A stretch of DNA of 64,000 nt from JAWVYT01 sp046483065. Its GTDB lineage: Bacteria > Gemmatimonadota > Gemmatimonadetes > Longimicrobiales > RSA9. Positions 14,911 to 23,358 of the stretch are shown one piece after another. The stretch is from assembly GCA_046483065.1 (NCBI GenBank), contig JAWODW010000022.1:1-64000 (forward strand), in the 5' to 3' direction. Each line of letters begins with the position of its first letter. Position 1 is the first letter of the stretch. A model generated the notes under the pieces. The model was not told where the DNA came from. It worked only from the letters and a program-made list of their open reading frames with translations, and did not search any database. A program made the translations under genes and the position numbers.

Positions 14911-15795
14911 ATGATCCGGAGCATGACGGGGTTCGGGGAGGCGGAGCTGGAGACGCCCGCAGGCGTTCTGCGGGCGGAGGTCCGTACCGTGAATCATCGC
15001 TTCTTCAGCGCCAACGTCCGAACGCCCTCGGCGCTGGATCGCTGGGAGCCCCGGATCAAGGAGTGGCTCAAGGGCCACATCTCCCGGGGACACGTGAACG
15101 CCACCTACCGGCTGGACGGCGAGAACGGCGAGGCCGGCCCGACGCTGGCGGTGGACCTGGATCGCGCGCGCAACTACCTGGAGATCTTCAACCGGCTGAA
15201 GACGGAGCTGGAACTGCCGGGCGAGGTCACCCTCGAGCTCCTGGCCCGTCAGGCGGACCTGGTGATCCGGGAGCAGACGGAGGCCGTTGACGTGGAGGAG
15301 GACGCGCTGCGCGAGGTCACCGATCAGGCGAGCCTGGCCGTCATCGCCATGCGCGAGGAGGAGGGGAAGAACCTCGCCGCGGACCTCGAAGCACGCCTCG
15401 AGGGTATCGCTGCGGCGCTGGCCGTCATCGGGGAGCGGGCACCGGCGCGCCTCGATGCGGAGCGAGACCGACTCCGGCGCTCGGTGGCGGAGCTGGCCGT
15501 CGATGTGAGCCTGGACGAGGACCGGCTGGCCCGGGAGATCGCCCTGGTCGCAGACCGGTGGGACATCAGTGAGGAGGTCGTCCGGCTCCACAGCCATATC
15601 GACCACTTCAACGGCATGCTGGACCAGACGGCGAGCGAGCCCGTGGGCAAGCGGCTGAGCTTCCTCGTGCAGGAGATGCACCGGGAGGCGAACACCATCG
15701 GGTCGAAGGCCAACGACGCAGAAATCGAGCACCGGGTCGTGGCGATCAAGAACGAGATCGAGCGACTGCGTGAACAGGTGGAGAACGTGGAATGA
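14911..15795 (+). CDS. yicC: YicC/YloC-family endoribonuclease
   Basis: The 294-residue protein begins MIRSMTGFGEAELETPAG, the typical YicC N-terminus (MI.SMTGFG), and ends with the DUF1732 region (RLSFLVQEMHREANTIGSKA, NDAEIEHRVVAIKNEIERLR EQVENVE), where conserved acidic residues and His lie. YicC homologues are RNases that affect small-RNA stability. It overlaps gmk by 4 bases; yicC-gmk-rpoZ-coaBC is a widely conserved order. Confidence 0.93.
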   Translation: MIRSMTGFGEAELETPAGVLRAEVRTVNHRFFSANVRTPSALDRWEPRIKEWLKGHISRGHVNATYRLDGENGEAGPTLAVDLDRARNYLEIFNRLKTELELPGEVTLELLARQADLVIREQTEAVDVEEDALREVTDQASLAVIAMREEEGKNLAADLEARLEGIAAALAVIGERAPARLDAERDRLRRSVAELAVDVSLDEDRLAREIALVADRWDISEEVVRLHSHIDHFNGMLDQTASEPVGKRLSFLVQEMHREANTIGSKANDAEIEHRVVAIKNEIERLREQVENVE

Positions 15796-16442
15796 GCATG
15801 GATCGACCCGCACTGCCCGTCGTCCTCTCCGCGCCCAGCGGGGCGGGAAAGACCACGCTGGCCCGGATGCTCGTGGACCGCAACGACCACATGGTCTTTT
15901 CCCTGTCGGCCACCACCCGCGCGCCCCGGCCCGGGGAGACGGACGGACAGGACTATCATTTCGTCGATGATGACACCTTCGACCGGATGATCGAGCACAA
16001 CAAGCTCGCCGAGTGGGCCGTGGTCCACGGCCGACGCTACGGTACGCCGCGCCAGGAGATCACCGACGCCGTCCAGCAGGGTCGGACCGTGGTCCTGGAT
16101 ATCGACGTGCAGGGTGCGAGGCAGGTGCAGAAGATGTTCCCCGGCGCCCTCATGATCTTCGTCCTGCCGCCCTCGGCCGACGAGCTGGCTCGCCGCCTGA
16201 CGGGCCGGGCCAGCGAGGAGGATACGGAGCGGCGGCGTCGCCTGAGCAACGCCCGTAAGGAGCTCGAGGCGGTGCCCGAGTTCCAATACGTGGTGGTGAA
16301 CGACGACCTCGAGCAGGCGTACGGTGAGATCGAGGCGATCGTTCGCGCCGAATGGGCCCGGGCGGAGCGCCTCAGCGGCCTCGGCGAGCACACCGACCGG
16401 ATGATCAGGCAGCTGGACGAGATCATCCGCCAGTCGCCGTAG
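15792..16442 (+). CDS. gmk: Guanylate kinase
   Basis: The 216-residue enzyme phosphorylates GMP to GDP with ATP. The P-loop SAPSGAGKTTLARM is at about 11-24, and the GMP-binding segment follows with SATTRAPRPGETDGQDYHFV (about 37-56) and EWAVVHGRRYGTP. VVLDIDVQGARQVQ is the conserved second-strand region. ATG 15792 overlaps the yicC stop; a second ATG (codon 3) is possible. Confidence 0.97.
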   Translation: MSMDRPALPVVLSAPSGAGKTTLARMLVDRNDHMVFSLSATTRAPRPGETDGQDYHFVDDDTFDRMIEHNKLAEWAVVHGRRYGTPRQEITDAVQQGRTVVLDIDVQGARQVQKMFPGALMIFVLPPSADELARRLTGRASEEDTERRRRLSNARKELEAVPEFQYVVVNDDLEQAYGEIEAIVRAEWARAERLSGLGEHTDRMIRQLDEIIRQSP

Positions 16443-16478
16443 GGCGTTTCGCCGAAGACGGTCCACGAAGGGGGCGGA

Positions 16479-16507
16479 TTGACCCGACCCGGGTCATCCT
16501 CTTACAT
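16479..16507 (+). promoter_or_regulatory. Sigma-70-like promoter for rpoZ-coaBC
   Basis: TTGACC (16479-16484), 17 bases, then TTACAT (16502-16507) lie 38 bases before the rpoZ start. The spacing is ideal for the housekeeping sigma factor. It would let rpoZ be expressed independently of yicC-gmk. Confidence 0.55.
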
Positions 16508-16545
16508 TTCCTCGTCTCGGAACGAATATCTCCACGAGGATACGA

Positions 16546-16764
16546 ATGCGCGTAGTGACTCCAGGACAGGTGGCGGAAAACACGGGCAGCAAGTACCTGG
16601 GCGTGCTGGTGGCCGCCAAATATGCCCGTGAGCTGAACGCACTACCGCGAGCGCCCGTGCCGGTCGGGACGGGCATCAAGTTGACCACCCAGGCGCTGGA
16701 TACGCTGGCGGCTGGAGGGATCGAGTTCCGCCTGATCGCCCGACGGCGGCTTTCGGGCATCTAG
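16546..16764 (+). CDS. rpoZ: RNA polymerase omega subunit
   Basis: The 72-residue protein has the omega pattern of a short N-terminal segment, then NTGSKYLGVLVAAKYARELN (family S.Y.LV...A.RA..L) and a C-terminal helix TTQALDTLAAGG. Its position between gmk and coaBC is the classical rpoZ place. The start ATG has gagga about 8 bases upstream. It helps assemble beta-prime in the polymerase. Confidence 0.85.
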   Translation: MRVVTPGQVAENTGSKYLGVLVAAKYARELNALPRAPVPVGTGIKLTTQALDTLAAGGIEFRLIARRRLSGI

Positions 16765-16772
16765 CCCGATCG

Positions 16773-18014
16773 ATGGCTAGCCGGAAGCCGGGCGGACTCA
16801 CGTCGCGGCGTCCCTGGGACGGCTCGCGCGTGCTGCTGGGCGTCACCGGGGGGATCGCCGCATACAAAGTGGTCCAGGTCGCTCGAGACCTGACACAGCT
16901 GGGGGCCGAGGTCGACGTCGTGATGACGCGCTCGGCCCGTGCTTTTGTGGGGGAGGTCTCGTTCGAGGGCGTGACCGGTCGTCCGGTGAAGTCGGAGATC
17001 CTTGAACCGGGCGACGCATTGGAGCATATCCGTCTGGCTCGATCCGCGGACGTGGTGTGTGTGGCGCCGGCTACGGCCGACTTCCTGGCCCGGACGACGC
17101 AGGGCCGATCGAGCGACCTGCTCGGCGCGATCCTCCTGGCCACCCGGGCCCCGGTGCTGATCTGCCCCGCCATGAACGACGCCATGTGGTCGCATCCCGC
17201 TACGCTGGCCAACGCCGAGCGGCTGAAGGAGCTCGGCCACCGTCTGGTGGGTCCCGCCGATGGCCCGCTGGCGTACGGCGAGGGGACGGGCCCGGGTCGG
17301 ATGGAGACGCCGGAGGCCATCATTCAGCACGTGGGTCGGGCACTGGAGCCGGAGGGTCGGCTGACGGGCCGGCGGGTGGTCGTCACGGCCGGGCCGACGC
17401 GGGAACCCGTGGACCCGGTTCGGTTCCTGTCGAACCGGTCGAGCGGACGCATGGGGTTCGCCCTGGCCGCGGCGGCGTGGCGGCGCGGGGCGGACGTGGA
17501 GCTGTTGACGGGCCCGACGCTCCTGGACCCGCCCATCGGCCCCCGGGTGACACCGGTGGATACGGCGGAGGAGATGCGGGTGGCCGTAGCGGAGGTGGCG
17601 GCGGATGCCGACGTGCTGATCATGGCCGCGGCCGTCGCGGACTTCCGGCCCCGTGACGTGCCGGACCGGAAGATCAAGAAGTCGAGCACGCTGGACGCCA
17701 TCCCCTTGGAGCCGGCGCCCGATGTGCTGATCGAAACGGCGTCGGCGCGGCCGAGCGGCTGCGTGGTGGTGGGGTTCGCGCTGGAGACGGATGACGCCGA
17801 AGCGAACGCCCGGGACAAGCTGGCGTCGAAAGGAATGGATCTCATTGTTCTGAACGAGACCGGTCCCGACTCGGGGTTCGACGTGGACACGAACCGGGTG
17901 ACGCTCATCGAGCGGTCAGGGGAGTCGGAAGCGGTGCCGCTGTTGGAGAAGGAGCAGGTGGCGGACCGGATTCTGGACCGCGTGGAGCGGCGCCTGCCGC
18001 GTCTCGACGACTAG
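16773..18014 (+). CDS. coaBC: CoaBC: phosphopantothenoylcysteine synthetase/decarboxylase
   Basis: The 413-residue bifunctional enzyme makes 4'-phosphopantetheine for coenzyme A. The N-terminal flavoprotein half (CoaC) has LLGVTGGIAAYKVVQVARDL, LEHIRLARSADVVCVAPATA (with the catalytic-type His) and CPAMNDAMW (PxMNxxMW). The C-terminal half (CoaB) has VVTAGPTREPVDPVRFLSNR and SSGRMG. The flap motif, ACGxxGPGRM in E. coli with the catalytic Cys158, reads LAYGEGTGPGRM here, so Tyr replaces the Cys. It overlaps nothing but is one base from the next start. Confidence 0.93.
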   Translation: MASRKPGGLTSRRPWDGSRVLLGVTGGIAAYKVVQVARDLTQLGAEVDVVMTRSARAFVGEVSFEGVTGRPVKSEILEPGDALEHIRLARSADVVCVAPATADFLARTTQGRSSDLLGAILLATRAPVLICPAMNDAMWSHPATLANAERLKELGHRLVGPADGPLAYGEGTGPGRMETPEAIIQHVGRALEPEGRLTGRRVVVTAGPTREPVDPVRFLSNRSSGRMGFALAAAAWRRGADVELLTGPTLLDPPIGPRVTPVDTAEEMRVAVAEVAADADVLIMAAAVADFRPRDVPDRKIKKSSTLDAIPLEPAPDVLIETASARPSGCVVVGFALETDDAEANARDKLASKGMDLIVLNETGPDSGFDVDTNRVTLIERSGESEAVPLLEKEQVADRILDRVERRLPRLDD

Positions 18015-18015
18015 G

Positions 18016-18774
18016 GTGGACGAGCGGGACCGGCTGGCCGGTGTCCTCCGGCAGCTTCGGGAGCTGGGGCTGTCGGAGCTCTTCCTGGATGAACTGACGG
18101 CCGAAGAGGTCGTGGACCTCCTCACCGCGCACCACCCGCTGCCCGACCCGACGGAAGCCCGGTCCGGCCCGGCCCGGAGTCCGTCAGCGCGCTCCGATGT
18201 CACCGGGCAGACTGGAACGGCGGCTCGTCTCGAGGTCCTTTCGAACGAGGCCACCGGCTGCGTGAAGTGTCGGCTGAGCGAAGGTCGGACACAGGTGGTG
18301 TTCGGACAGGGCAGCGCTGACGCTGAGCTGGTGGTGGTCGGAGAGGCGCCCGGGAGGAGAGAGGACGAAACGGGCTTGCCCTTCGTGGGACCCGCTGGCA
18401 AGCTACTGGATCTGCTGCTGCTTTCCGTGGGGATCGAGCGAGGCAGCGCTTACATCTGCAACGTGCTGAAGTGCCGGCCGCCGAACAATCGGGACCCCAT
18501 GGCCGATGAAGTCGAGACGTGCGCGCCCTACCTCCACACCCAGCTGGACATCATTCAGCCCCGGGTCCTCCTGGCGGTGGGCAAGTTCGCGGCGCAATGG
18601 CTGTCGGGGGCTGAGCGGAGCATCGGCCGGCTGCGGGGCACGGTGCACGAGTACCGCGGGGTGCCTGTGGTGGCGACGTACCACCCGGCGTACCTGCTGC
18701 GGAGCCCCCACGCCACGCGTAAGACATGGCAGGACCTTCAACTCATGAGACGGGTGTTGGATGAGCACGCCTGA
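18016..18774 (+). CDS. Type 4 uracil-DNA glycosylase (Fe-S)
   Basis: The 252-residue enzyme excises uracil from DNA. After a variable N-terminal 70 residues (also seen in DNA-polymerase-linked bacterial versions) come GCVKCRLSEGRTQVVFGQG with two cluster Cys, GEAPGRREDETGLPFVGPAG (motif A, family 4 GEAPG), NVLKCRPPNNRDP and VETCAPYL with the other two Cys, and motif B HPAYLLRSP. It starts at GTG 18016, one base after the coaBC stop, and overlaps dnaB by 14 bases. Confidence 0.93.
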   Translation: MDERDRLAGVLRQLRELGLSELFLDELTAEEVVDLLTAHHPLPDPTEARSGPARSPSARSDVTGQTGTAARLEVLSNEATGCVKCRLSEGRTQVVFGQGSADAELVVVGEAPGRREDETGLPFVGPAGKLLDLLLLSVGIERGSAYICNVLKCRPPNNRDPMADEVETCAPYLHTQLDIIQPRVLLAVGKFAAQWLSGAERSIGRLRGTVHEYRGVPVVATYHPAYLLRSPHATRKTWQDLQLMRRVLDEHA

Positions 18775-20152
18775 GGCCGAGGTCGTTTCTTTCCGGAGCG
18801 GAGACCGCCAGCCGCCGTACGCCGCGGAGGCGGAGGTCAGCGTTCTCGGGGCCATGCTCATCGACCCGGACGCCGTGGCCAAGGCCGTGGAGGTGGTGGA
18901 CGACTCCATGTTCTACCGGGAGGGCCACCGCCGGATCTACCGTTCCATGGCGCGGCTCTTCCAGCGGGGCGAGGTGGTGGACCCCACCACGGTGGCGGAG
19001 GAGCTCAAGAAGACCGATGAGCTGGAGCAGGCCGGGGGGCTGCCGTACTTGGCGGAGCTCCTGGATGCGGTGGCCACGGCGGCGAACGTGGAGTACCACG
19101 CGAAGATCGTCCGCGAGCGGGCGCTCATGCGGCGGCTCATCAGCGCCAGCTCGGAGATCATCCAGGACGTCTATCAGCCCGGCGAGCGGACGGTGGAAGA
19201 GCTCCTGGACCAGGCGGAGCACAAGATCTTCCAGGTGGCCCAGTCGCATGACCGTGAAGGTTTCGTGTGGCTGAAGAAGATCCTCTACCCCACCTTCGAG
19301 CGGATCGAGCAGCTCCAGGCCGCCCAGGGCGGGATCACGGGTGTCGGGACCGGGTTCACCGACCTGGACGACAAGACCGGCGGGTTCCAGAACGGCGACC
19401 TCATCATCCTGGCCGCCCGGCCCTCCATGGGGAAGACGGCGCTGGTCATCAACTTCCTGCTCCACGCCGCCATCACCGGGCAGACGCCGGTGGCGCTCTT
19501 CAGCCTGGAGATGTCGAAGGAGCAGCTGGTGCAGCGGATGCTGTGCAGCGAGGCGCTGGTGGACCTGGGGCGGCTCCTGCGAGGGCGACTCACCGATGAC
19601 GACTACGTCCGCCTGGCCCAGGCGGCGGGACATCTGAACACGGCGCCCATCTGGATCGACGACTCGGGGGTCCTGACGGCGCTGGAGATGCGCGGGAAGG
19701 CGCGCCGTCTCAAGGCAGAGCAGCCGGACCTGGGCCTGATCGTGGTGGACTACCTCCAGCTCATGCACGGCGGCGGCGGCAACGCGGAGAACCGGCAGCA
19801 GGAGGTGAGCGAGATCAGCCGGAACCTGAAGGCGCTGTCGAAAGAGCTGAAGGTCCCGGTGATCGCGCTGTCCCAGCTCTCCCGTGCACCGGAGCAGCGG
19901 ACCGACCACCGGCCTCAGCTCTCGGATCTCCGGGAGTCGGGCTCCATCGAGCAGGATGCCGACCTGGTCATGTTCCTCTACCGCCCGGAGTATTATCTGA
20001 GTGACGTGGAGGCACAGGAGCAGGGGCTGGCCGGGAAGGCCGAGCTCATCATCGGCAAGCAGCGGAACGGTCCCACCGGGATCGTGGAGCTCTTCTTCCG
20101 GAAGGAGAGCACCCGGTTCGAGTCGTTCACCCCTGCCGAGCGCATGGCGTAG
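18761..20152 (+). CDS. dnaB: Replicative DNA helicase DnaB
   Basis: The 463-residue hexameric helicase has the N-terminal DnaB domain (EVSVLGAMLIDPDAVAKAVE), a linker, and a RecA-like motor: ARPSMGKTALVINF (Walker A, about 220), LGLIVVDYLQLMHG (Walker B, about 325), ALSQLSRAPEQRTDHRPQLS and DLRESGSIEQDADLVMFLYR. No intein is seen. It begins inside the end of the glycosylase gene, which suggests coupling. Confidence 0.97.
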   Translation: MSTPEAEVVSFRSGDRQPPYAAEAEVSVLGAMLIDPDAVAKAVEVVDDSMFYREGHRRIYRSMARLFQRGEVVDPTTVAEELKKTDELEQAGGLPYLAELLDAVATAANVEYHAKIVRERALMRRLISASSEIIQDVYQPGERTVEELLDQAEHKIFQVAQSHDREGFVWLKKILYPTFERIEQLQAAQGGITGVGTGFTDLDDKTGGFQNGDLIILAARPSMGKTALVINFLLHAAITGQTPVALFSLEMSKEQLVQRMLCSEALVDLGRLLRGRLTDDDYVRLAQAAGHLNTAPIWIDDSGVLTALEMRGKARRLKAEQPDLGLIVVDYLQLMHGGGGNAENRQQEVSEISRNLKALSKELKVPVIALSQLSRAPEQRTDHRPQLSDLRESGSIEQDADLVMFLYRPEYYLSDVEAQEQGLAGKAELIIGKQRNGPTGIVELFFRKESTRFESFTPAERMA

Positions 20153-20209
20153 GAGCGACCGCGCACCCGGCTTGTCCCCATCCTCCTCTCCCGGCCCGGT
20201 GGACCGACC

Positions 20210-21580
20210 ATGGCGAAGACGAAAGCAGTGTTCTTCTGCACCGAATGCGGGAACGAGACGGCCCGCTGGCAGGGCCAGTGTCCCGCGTGCGGCGAGTGGA
20301 ACACGCTGGTCGAAGAGCTCAAGCCCAGGAAGAAGGCGGGGGTCCGGTCCCGGGCACCGGGGGGCGACGACGGGTCCGGTCGGACCCGCGAGTCCCGGCC
20401 CACGCGGCTGAGCGATGTCCAGCCCAACGCCACCGACCGATGGTCCACGGGGATCCGGGAGCTGGACTTCGTCCTCGGCGGCGGCGTGGTGCCGGGGTCG
20501 CTCATCCTCCTGGGCGGGGAGCCGGGGATCGGAAAGAGCACGCTCCTGCTGCAGGTGGCCGCCCGGCTCGAGTCCGGCGGACACGCGGCCCTCTACATCT
20601 CCGGTGAGGAGTCGGCGGGTCAGGTCCGTATGCGGGCCGACCGGCTCGGCGATGGCGCCGGCGAGGTGGTGTTCCTCGGCGAGACGGAGCTGGGGCAGAT
20701 CCTGGACCGGGCCCGGGCCGCGGAGCCCAGCGTCCTGGTAGTGGACTCCATCCAGACCACCTACACCGACGAGCTCGACGGTGCGCCCGGGAACGTGAGT
20801 CAGGTCCGGGAATGTGCGGCCCGGCTCCAGCGGTTCGCCAAGGAGTCGGGGACCGCCGTCTTCCTCGTGGGGCACGTCACGAAAGGCGGCACGGTGGCGG
20901 GGCCCCGGACGCTTGAGCACATCGTGGACACCGTCCTCTACTTCGAAGGCAGCCGGTCGCTGGACCATCGTGTGCTCCGGGCCAACAAGAACCGGTTCGG
21001 CGGTGTGGACGAGATCGGCGTCTTCCGAATGACGGGGATGGGGCTGGAGGCGGTGGACAGCCCGTCGGAGCTCTTCCTGGGGGAGCGCACGGGGGAGGTG
21101 AGCGGGGCCGGGGTGGTCTCCACGCTGGAGGGTACGCGCCCGCTCCTGGTAGAGGTACAGGCACTGGTCTCCCACTCCTCCTACGGCTCGCCCCAGCGGG
21201 TCACCACCGGGTTCGACCGGCAGCGCCTGGCGCTGCTCCTGGCAGTGCTCGAGAAGCGGGCGGGTCTGCGCTTCGGCGACCAGGACGTCTTCCTCAACGC
21301 GGTGGGCGGGGTGCGGCTCACCGAGCCGGCCTCGGATGCCGGCGTGGTAGCCGCGCTGGCCACCGGGCTCCTGGACCGGACCATCGCCACCGACGCGGTC
21401 TTCGTGGGAGAGGTCGGGTTGGGCGGCGAGCTGCGGAGTGTGGGGCAGATGGAGCGGCGGCTGTCGGAGGCGGAGCGGCTGGGGTTCCGTACCGCGTACG
21501 TGCCGGCCCGCACCCGGGCGGTGGTGGACCTGGAGCTGGTCAAGGTGAGCACCGTCTCCGAGCTGTTGGAGGCGCTGTGA
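20210..21580 (+). CDS. radA: DNA repair protein RadA (Sms)
   Basis: The 456-residue branch-migration ATPase has an N-terminal zinc finger (Cys 10, 13, 24, 27 in FFCTECGNETARWQGQCPAC), a RecA-like ATPase (GGEPGIGKSTLLLQ, about 102; SVLVVDSIQT), the RadA-specific KNRFG motif in NKNRFGGVDEIG (about 258-269), and a C-terminal Lon-protease-like P domain lacking protease function in this family. Its stop overlaps ispD (GTGA). Confidence 0.97.
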   Translation: MAKTKAVFFCTECGNETARWQGQCPACGEWNTLVEELKPRKKAGVRSRAPGGDDGSGRTRESRPTRLSDVQPNATDRWSTGIRELDFVLGGGVVPGSLILLGGEPGIGKSTLLLQVAARLESGGHAALYISGEESAGQVRMRADRLGDGAGEVVFLGETELGQILDRARAAEPSVLVVDSIQTTYTDELDGAPGNVSQVRECAARLQRFAKESGTAVFLVGHVTKGGTVAGPRTLEHIVDTVLYFEGSRSLDHRVLRANKNRFGGVDEIGVFRMTGMGLEAVDSPSELFLGERTGEVSGAGVVSTLEGTRPLLVEVQALVSHSSYGSPQRVTTGFDRQRLALLLAVLEKRAGLRFGDQDVFLNAVGGVRLTEPASDAGVVAALATGLLDRTIATDAVFVGEVGLGGELRSVGQMERRLSEAERLGFRTAYVPARTRAVVDLELVKVSTVSELLEAL

Positions 21581-22257
21581 GGGTGGCCGCCGTGCTCCCC
21601 GCCGGTGGGGCCGGGCTGCGCATGGGCGAAGGCGGCGTGCGGAAGCAGTACACCGAGCTGTGCGGCGAGCCCGTGCTGCTGCGATCGCTCCGCCCGTTCC
21701 TGGAGCACCCGGAGGTGGAGTGGGTGGTGGTGGCGCTGCCTCCGGACGACGTGGAGGACCCGCCGTTCCGGCTACCGGATGGCGTGCTGGTGGTGGCGGG
21801 TGGGATGGAGCGAGGCGACTCGGTCCGCCGCGGACTGGCCGCGGTGCCCGAAGCGGCCGATGTGGTGCTGATCCACGACGCAGCCCGACCGCTCCTGCCG
21901 TCGGCGGTGGTGGACCGGGTGCTCCGGGCCGTGGGCCCCGATGTGGGGGCCATTGCCGCCGTGCCCGTGTCCGACACGCTCAAGCGGGTCGACCGAGAGG
22001 GGTGGATCACCGGCACCGTGGACCGCTCACCGCTCTGGCGGGCGCAGACGCCCCAGGGGTTTCCCCGGGCCATGATCGTGGAGGCGTACGAGTGGGCGGC
22101 GGCCGAGGCGGTGACCGGTACCGATGATGCCGCGCTGGTGGAGCGGTACGGAGGCCGTGTGGTGGTGGCCGAGGGAGACGACCGGAACCTGAAGATCACG
22201 CGGCCGGAGGACCTGCGACTGGCGGAGCTCCTCCTTTCTGGAGAGGGTGAGCTGTGA
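21577..22257 (+). CDS. ispD: 2-C-methyl-D-erythritol 4-phosphate cytidylyltransferase
   Basis: The 226-residue enzyme attaches CMP to MEP in the non-mevalonate isoprenoid pathway. The N-terminal nucleotide-binding signature is PAGGAGLRMGEGGVRKQYTE. VLIHDAARPLLP and VPVSDTLKRVDREGWITGTV, then LWRAQTPQGFP and TDDAALVERYGGRV, are the family motifs. The start is GTG 21577, overlapping radA. ispF is not adjacent. Confidence 0.94.
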   Translation: MRVAAVLPAGGAGLRMGEGGVRKQYTELCGEPVLLRSLRPFLEHPEVEWVVVALPPDDVEDPPFRLPDGVLVVAGGMERGDSVRRGLAAVPEAADVVLIHDAARPLLPSAVVDRVLRAVGPDVGAIAAVPVSDTLKRVDREGWITGTVDRSPLWRAQTPQGFPRAMIVEAYEWAAAEAVTGTDDAALVERYGGRVVVAEGDDRNLKITRPEDLRLAELLLSGEGEL

Positions 22258-22889
22258 CCCGCGTGGTGACGTACGGCAGTGCCATGGAGCGGGCGGCCGC
22301 CCGGCCGCTGGTGGCCGGGCACCTGGCGGACGGCGGCATCGTCGCCTACCCGACGGAGACCGTTTACGGGCTGGGGTGCGTGCTCCGGTCGGGCGGGCTG
22401 GAGACGCTGGCGGCCTTCAAGGGCCGGCGGCCTTTCCTGCTTCTGATCCGGGGCCCGGAGGACGCGCCGGGGCTGCGCTGGACCCGGGACGCGGAGCGGC
22501 TGGCGGAGACGTTCTGGCCGGGGCCGCTGACGCTGGCGCTCAGCGCGGAGCGCGATGATTATCCGCGGCAGGTGCTGGGCCCCGATAGCGCCGTGGCGGT
22601 GCGGGTCTCGCCGCACCCGGCCGTGGCGGACCTCCTGGACGCGGTCGACGCGCCGGTAACGTCCACGAGCGCGAATGAGCCGGGTCGGCCGCCCGCCCGG
22701 GACGGGGCGGAGGCCGCCGGGGTGGCGGCGGCGGTGGGGCACGAGGACGGCCCTGTGCTGGTCCTCGATGGCGGGCGGTTGCCAGAGGGCCGGCCGTCGA
22801 CAATCGTTCGGTGTGCAGAGACGAATCGGCTGCTCCGGGAGGGAGCGGTACCCAGGTGGAAGGTGGAGAACGTGGTGGCCCTGGAATGA
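22254..22889 (+). CDS. tsaC: L-threonylcarbamoyladenylate synthase (YrdC/Sua5 type)
   Basis: The 211-residue protein makes the TC-AMP intermediate for the t6A modification of ANN-decoding tRNAs. GGIVAYPTETVYGLGC, KGRRPFLLLI, FWPGPLTLAL and VTSTSANEPGRPPARDG are the YrdC motifs. It lacks the extra Sua5 C-terminal domain. It starts at GTG 22254 over the ispD stop and overlaps the phosphatase gene by 4 bases. Confidence 0.93.
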   Translation: MTRVVTYGSAMERAAARPLVAGHLADGGIVAYPTETVYGLGCVLRSGGLETLAAFKGRRPFLLLIRGPEDAPGLRWTRDAERLAETFWPGPLTLALSAERDDYPRQVLGPDSAVAVRVSPHPAVADLLDAVDAPVTSTSANEPGRPPARDGAEAAGVAAAVGHEDGPVLVLDGGRLPEGRPSTIVRCAETNRLLREGAVPRWKVENVVALE

Positions 22890-23350
22890 GCTACAACCTG
22901 CTGTTCGTGTGTACGGGGAACACCTGCCGGTCGCCGATGGCGGAGGCGCTGGCCCGGTACGCCCTGGCCGAGCGTGGCCTGGAGGGCGTGGAGGTGGCAT
23001 CGGCGGGTACGTCGGCGTGGGAGGGTGCCCCCGCATCGGACGAGGTACCGCTCGTCCTGGCGGAGATCGACGTTGAGCTCGGAGAGCACGCGTCGAGCCC
23101 GCTGACGCCGGAAGCGGTGGCGTGGGCCGACCGGATCCTGGTCATGAGCGTGCGGCACCGGATGGCCGTGGAGGCGATGGGCGGCGGCGACAAGGTGGCG
23201 CTCGTCACCGAGTACCTGGACGGCGAGGACGCCAATCAGCCGGTCATGGACCCCATCGGCGCCGGCGTGGAGACCTACCGGAGTACCCGGGACCAGCTGC
23301 GGCGGGCGGTGCAGGGACTGGTCGACCACCTGGAATCCTCGGACCTCTGA
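22886..23350 (+). CDS. Low-molecular-weight phosphatase, arginine-phosphatase-like (YwlE type)
   Basis: The 154-residue protein has the LMW-PTP P-loop VCTGNTCRSPMAEALARY at its N-terminus (Cys9 nucleophile, Arg15) and the general-acid loop near VMDPIGAG. A Thr after the first Asn of the loop (CTGNTCRS instead of CLGNICRS) is the feature known to give Bacillus YwlE its preference for phosphoarginine. In Bacillus, ywlE also lies near the Sua5 homologue ywlC. Protein arginine phosphatase is therefore a good inference; no McsB kinase is in the window. Confidence 0.8.
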   Translation: MSYNLLFVCTGNTCRSPMAEALARYALAERGLEGVEVASAGTSAWEGAPASDEVPLVLAEIDVELGEHASSPLTPEAVAWADRILVMSVRHRMAVEAMGGGDKVALVTEYLDGEDANQPVMDPIGAGVETYRSTRDQLRRAVQGLVDHLESSDL

Positions 23351-23358
23351 GCCCCGTC

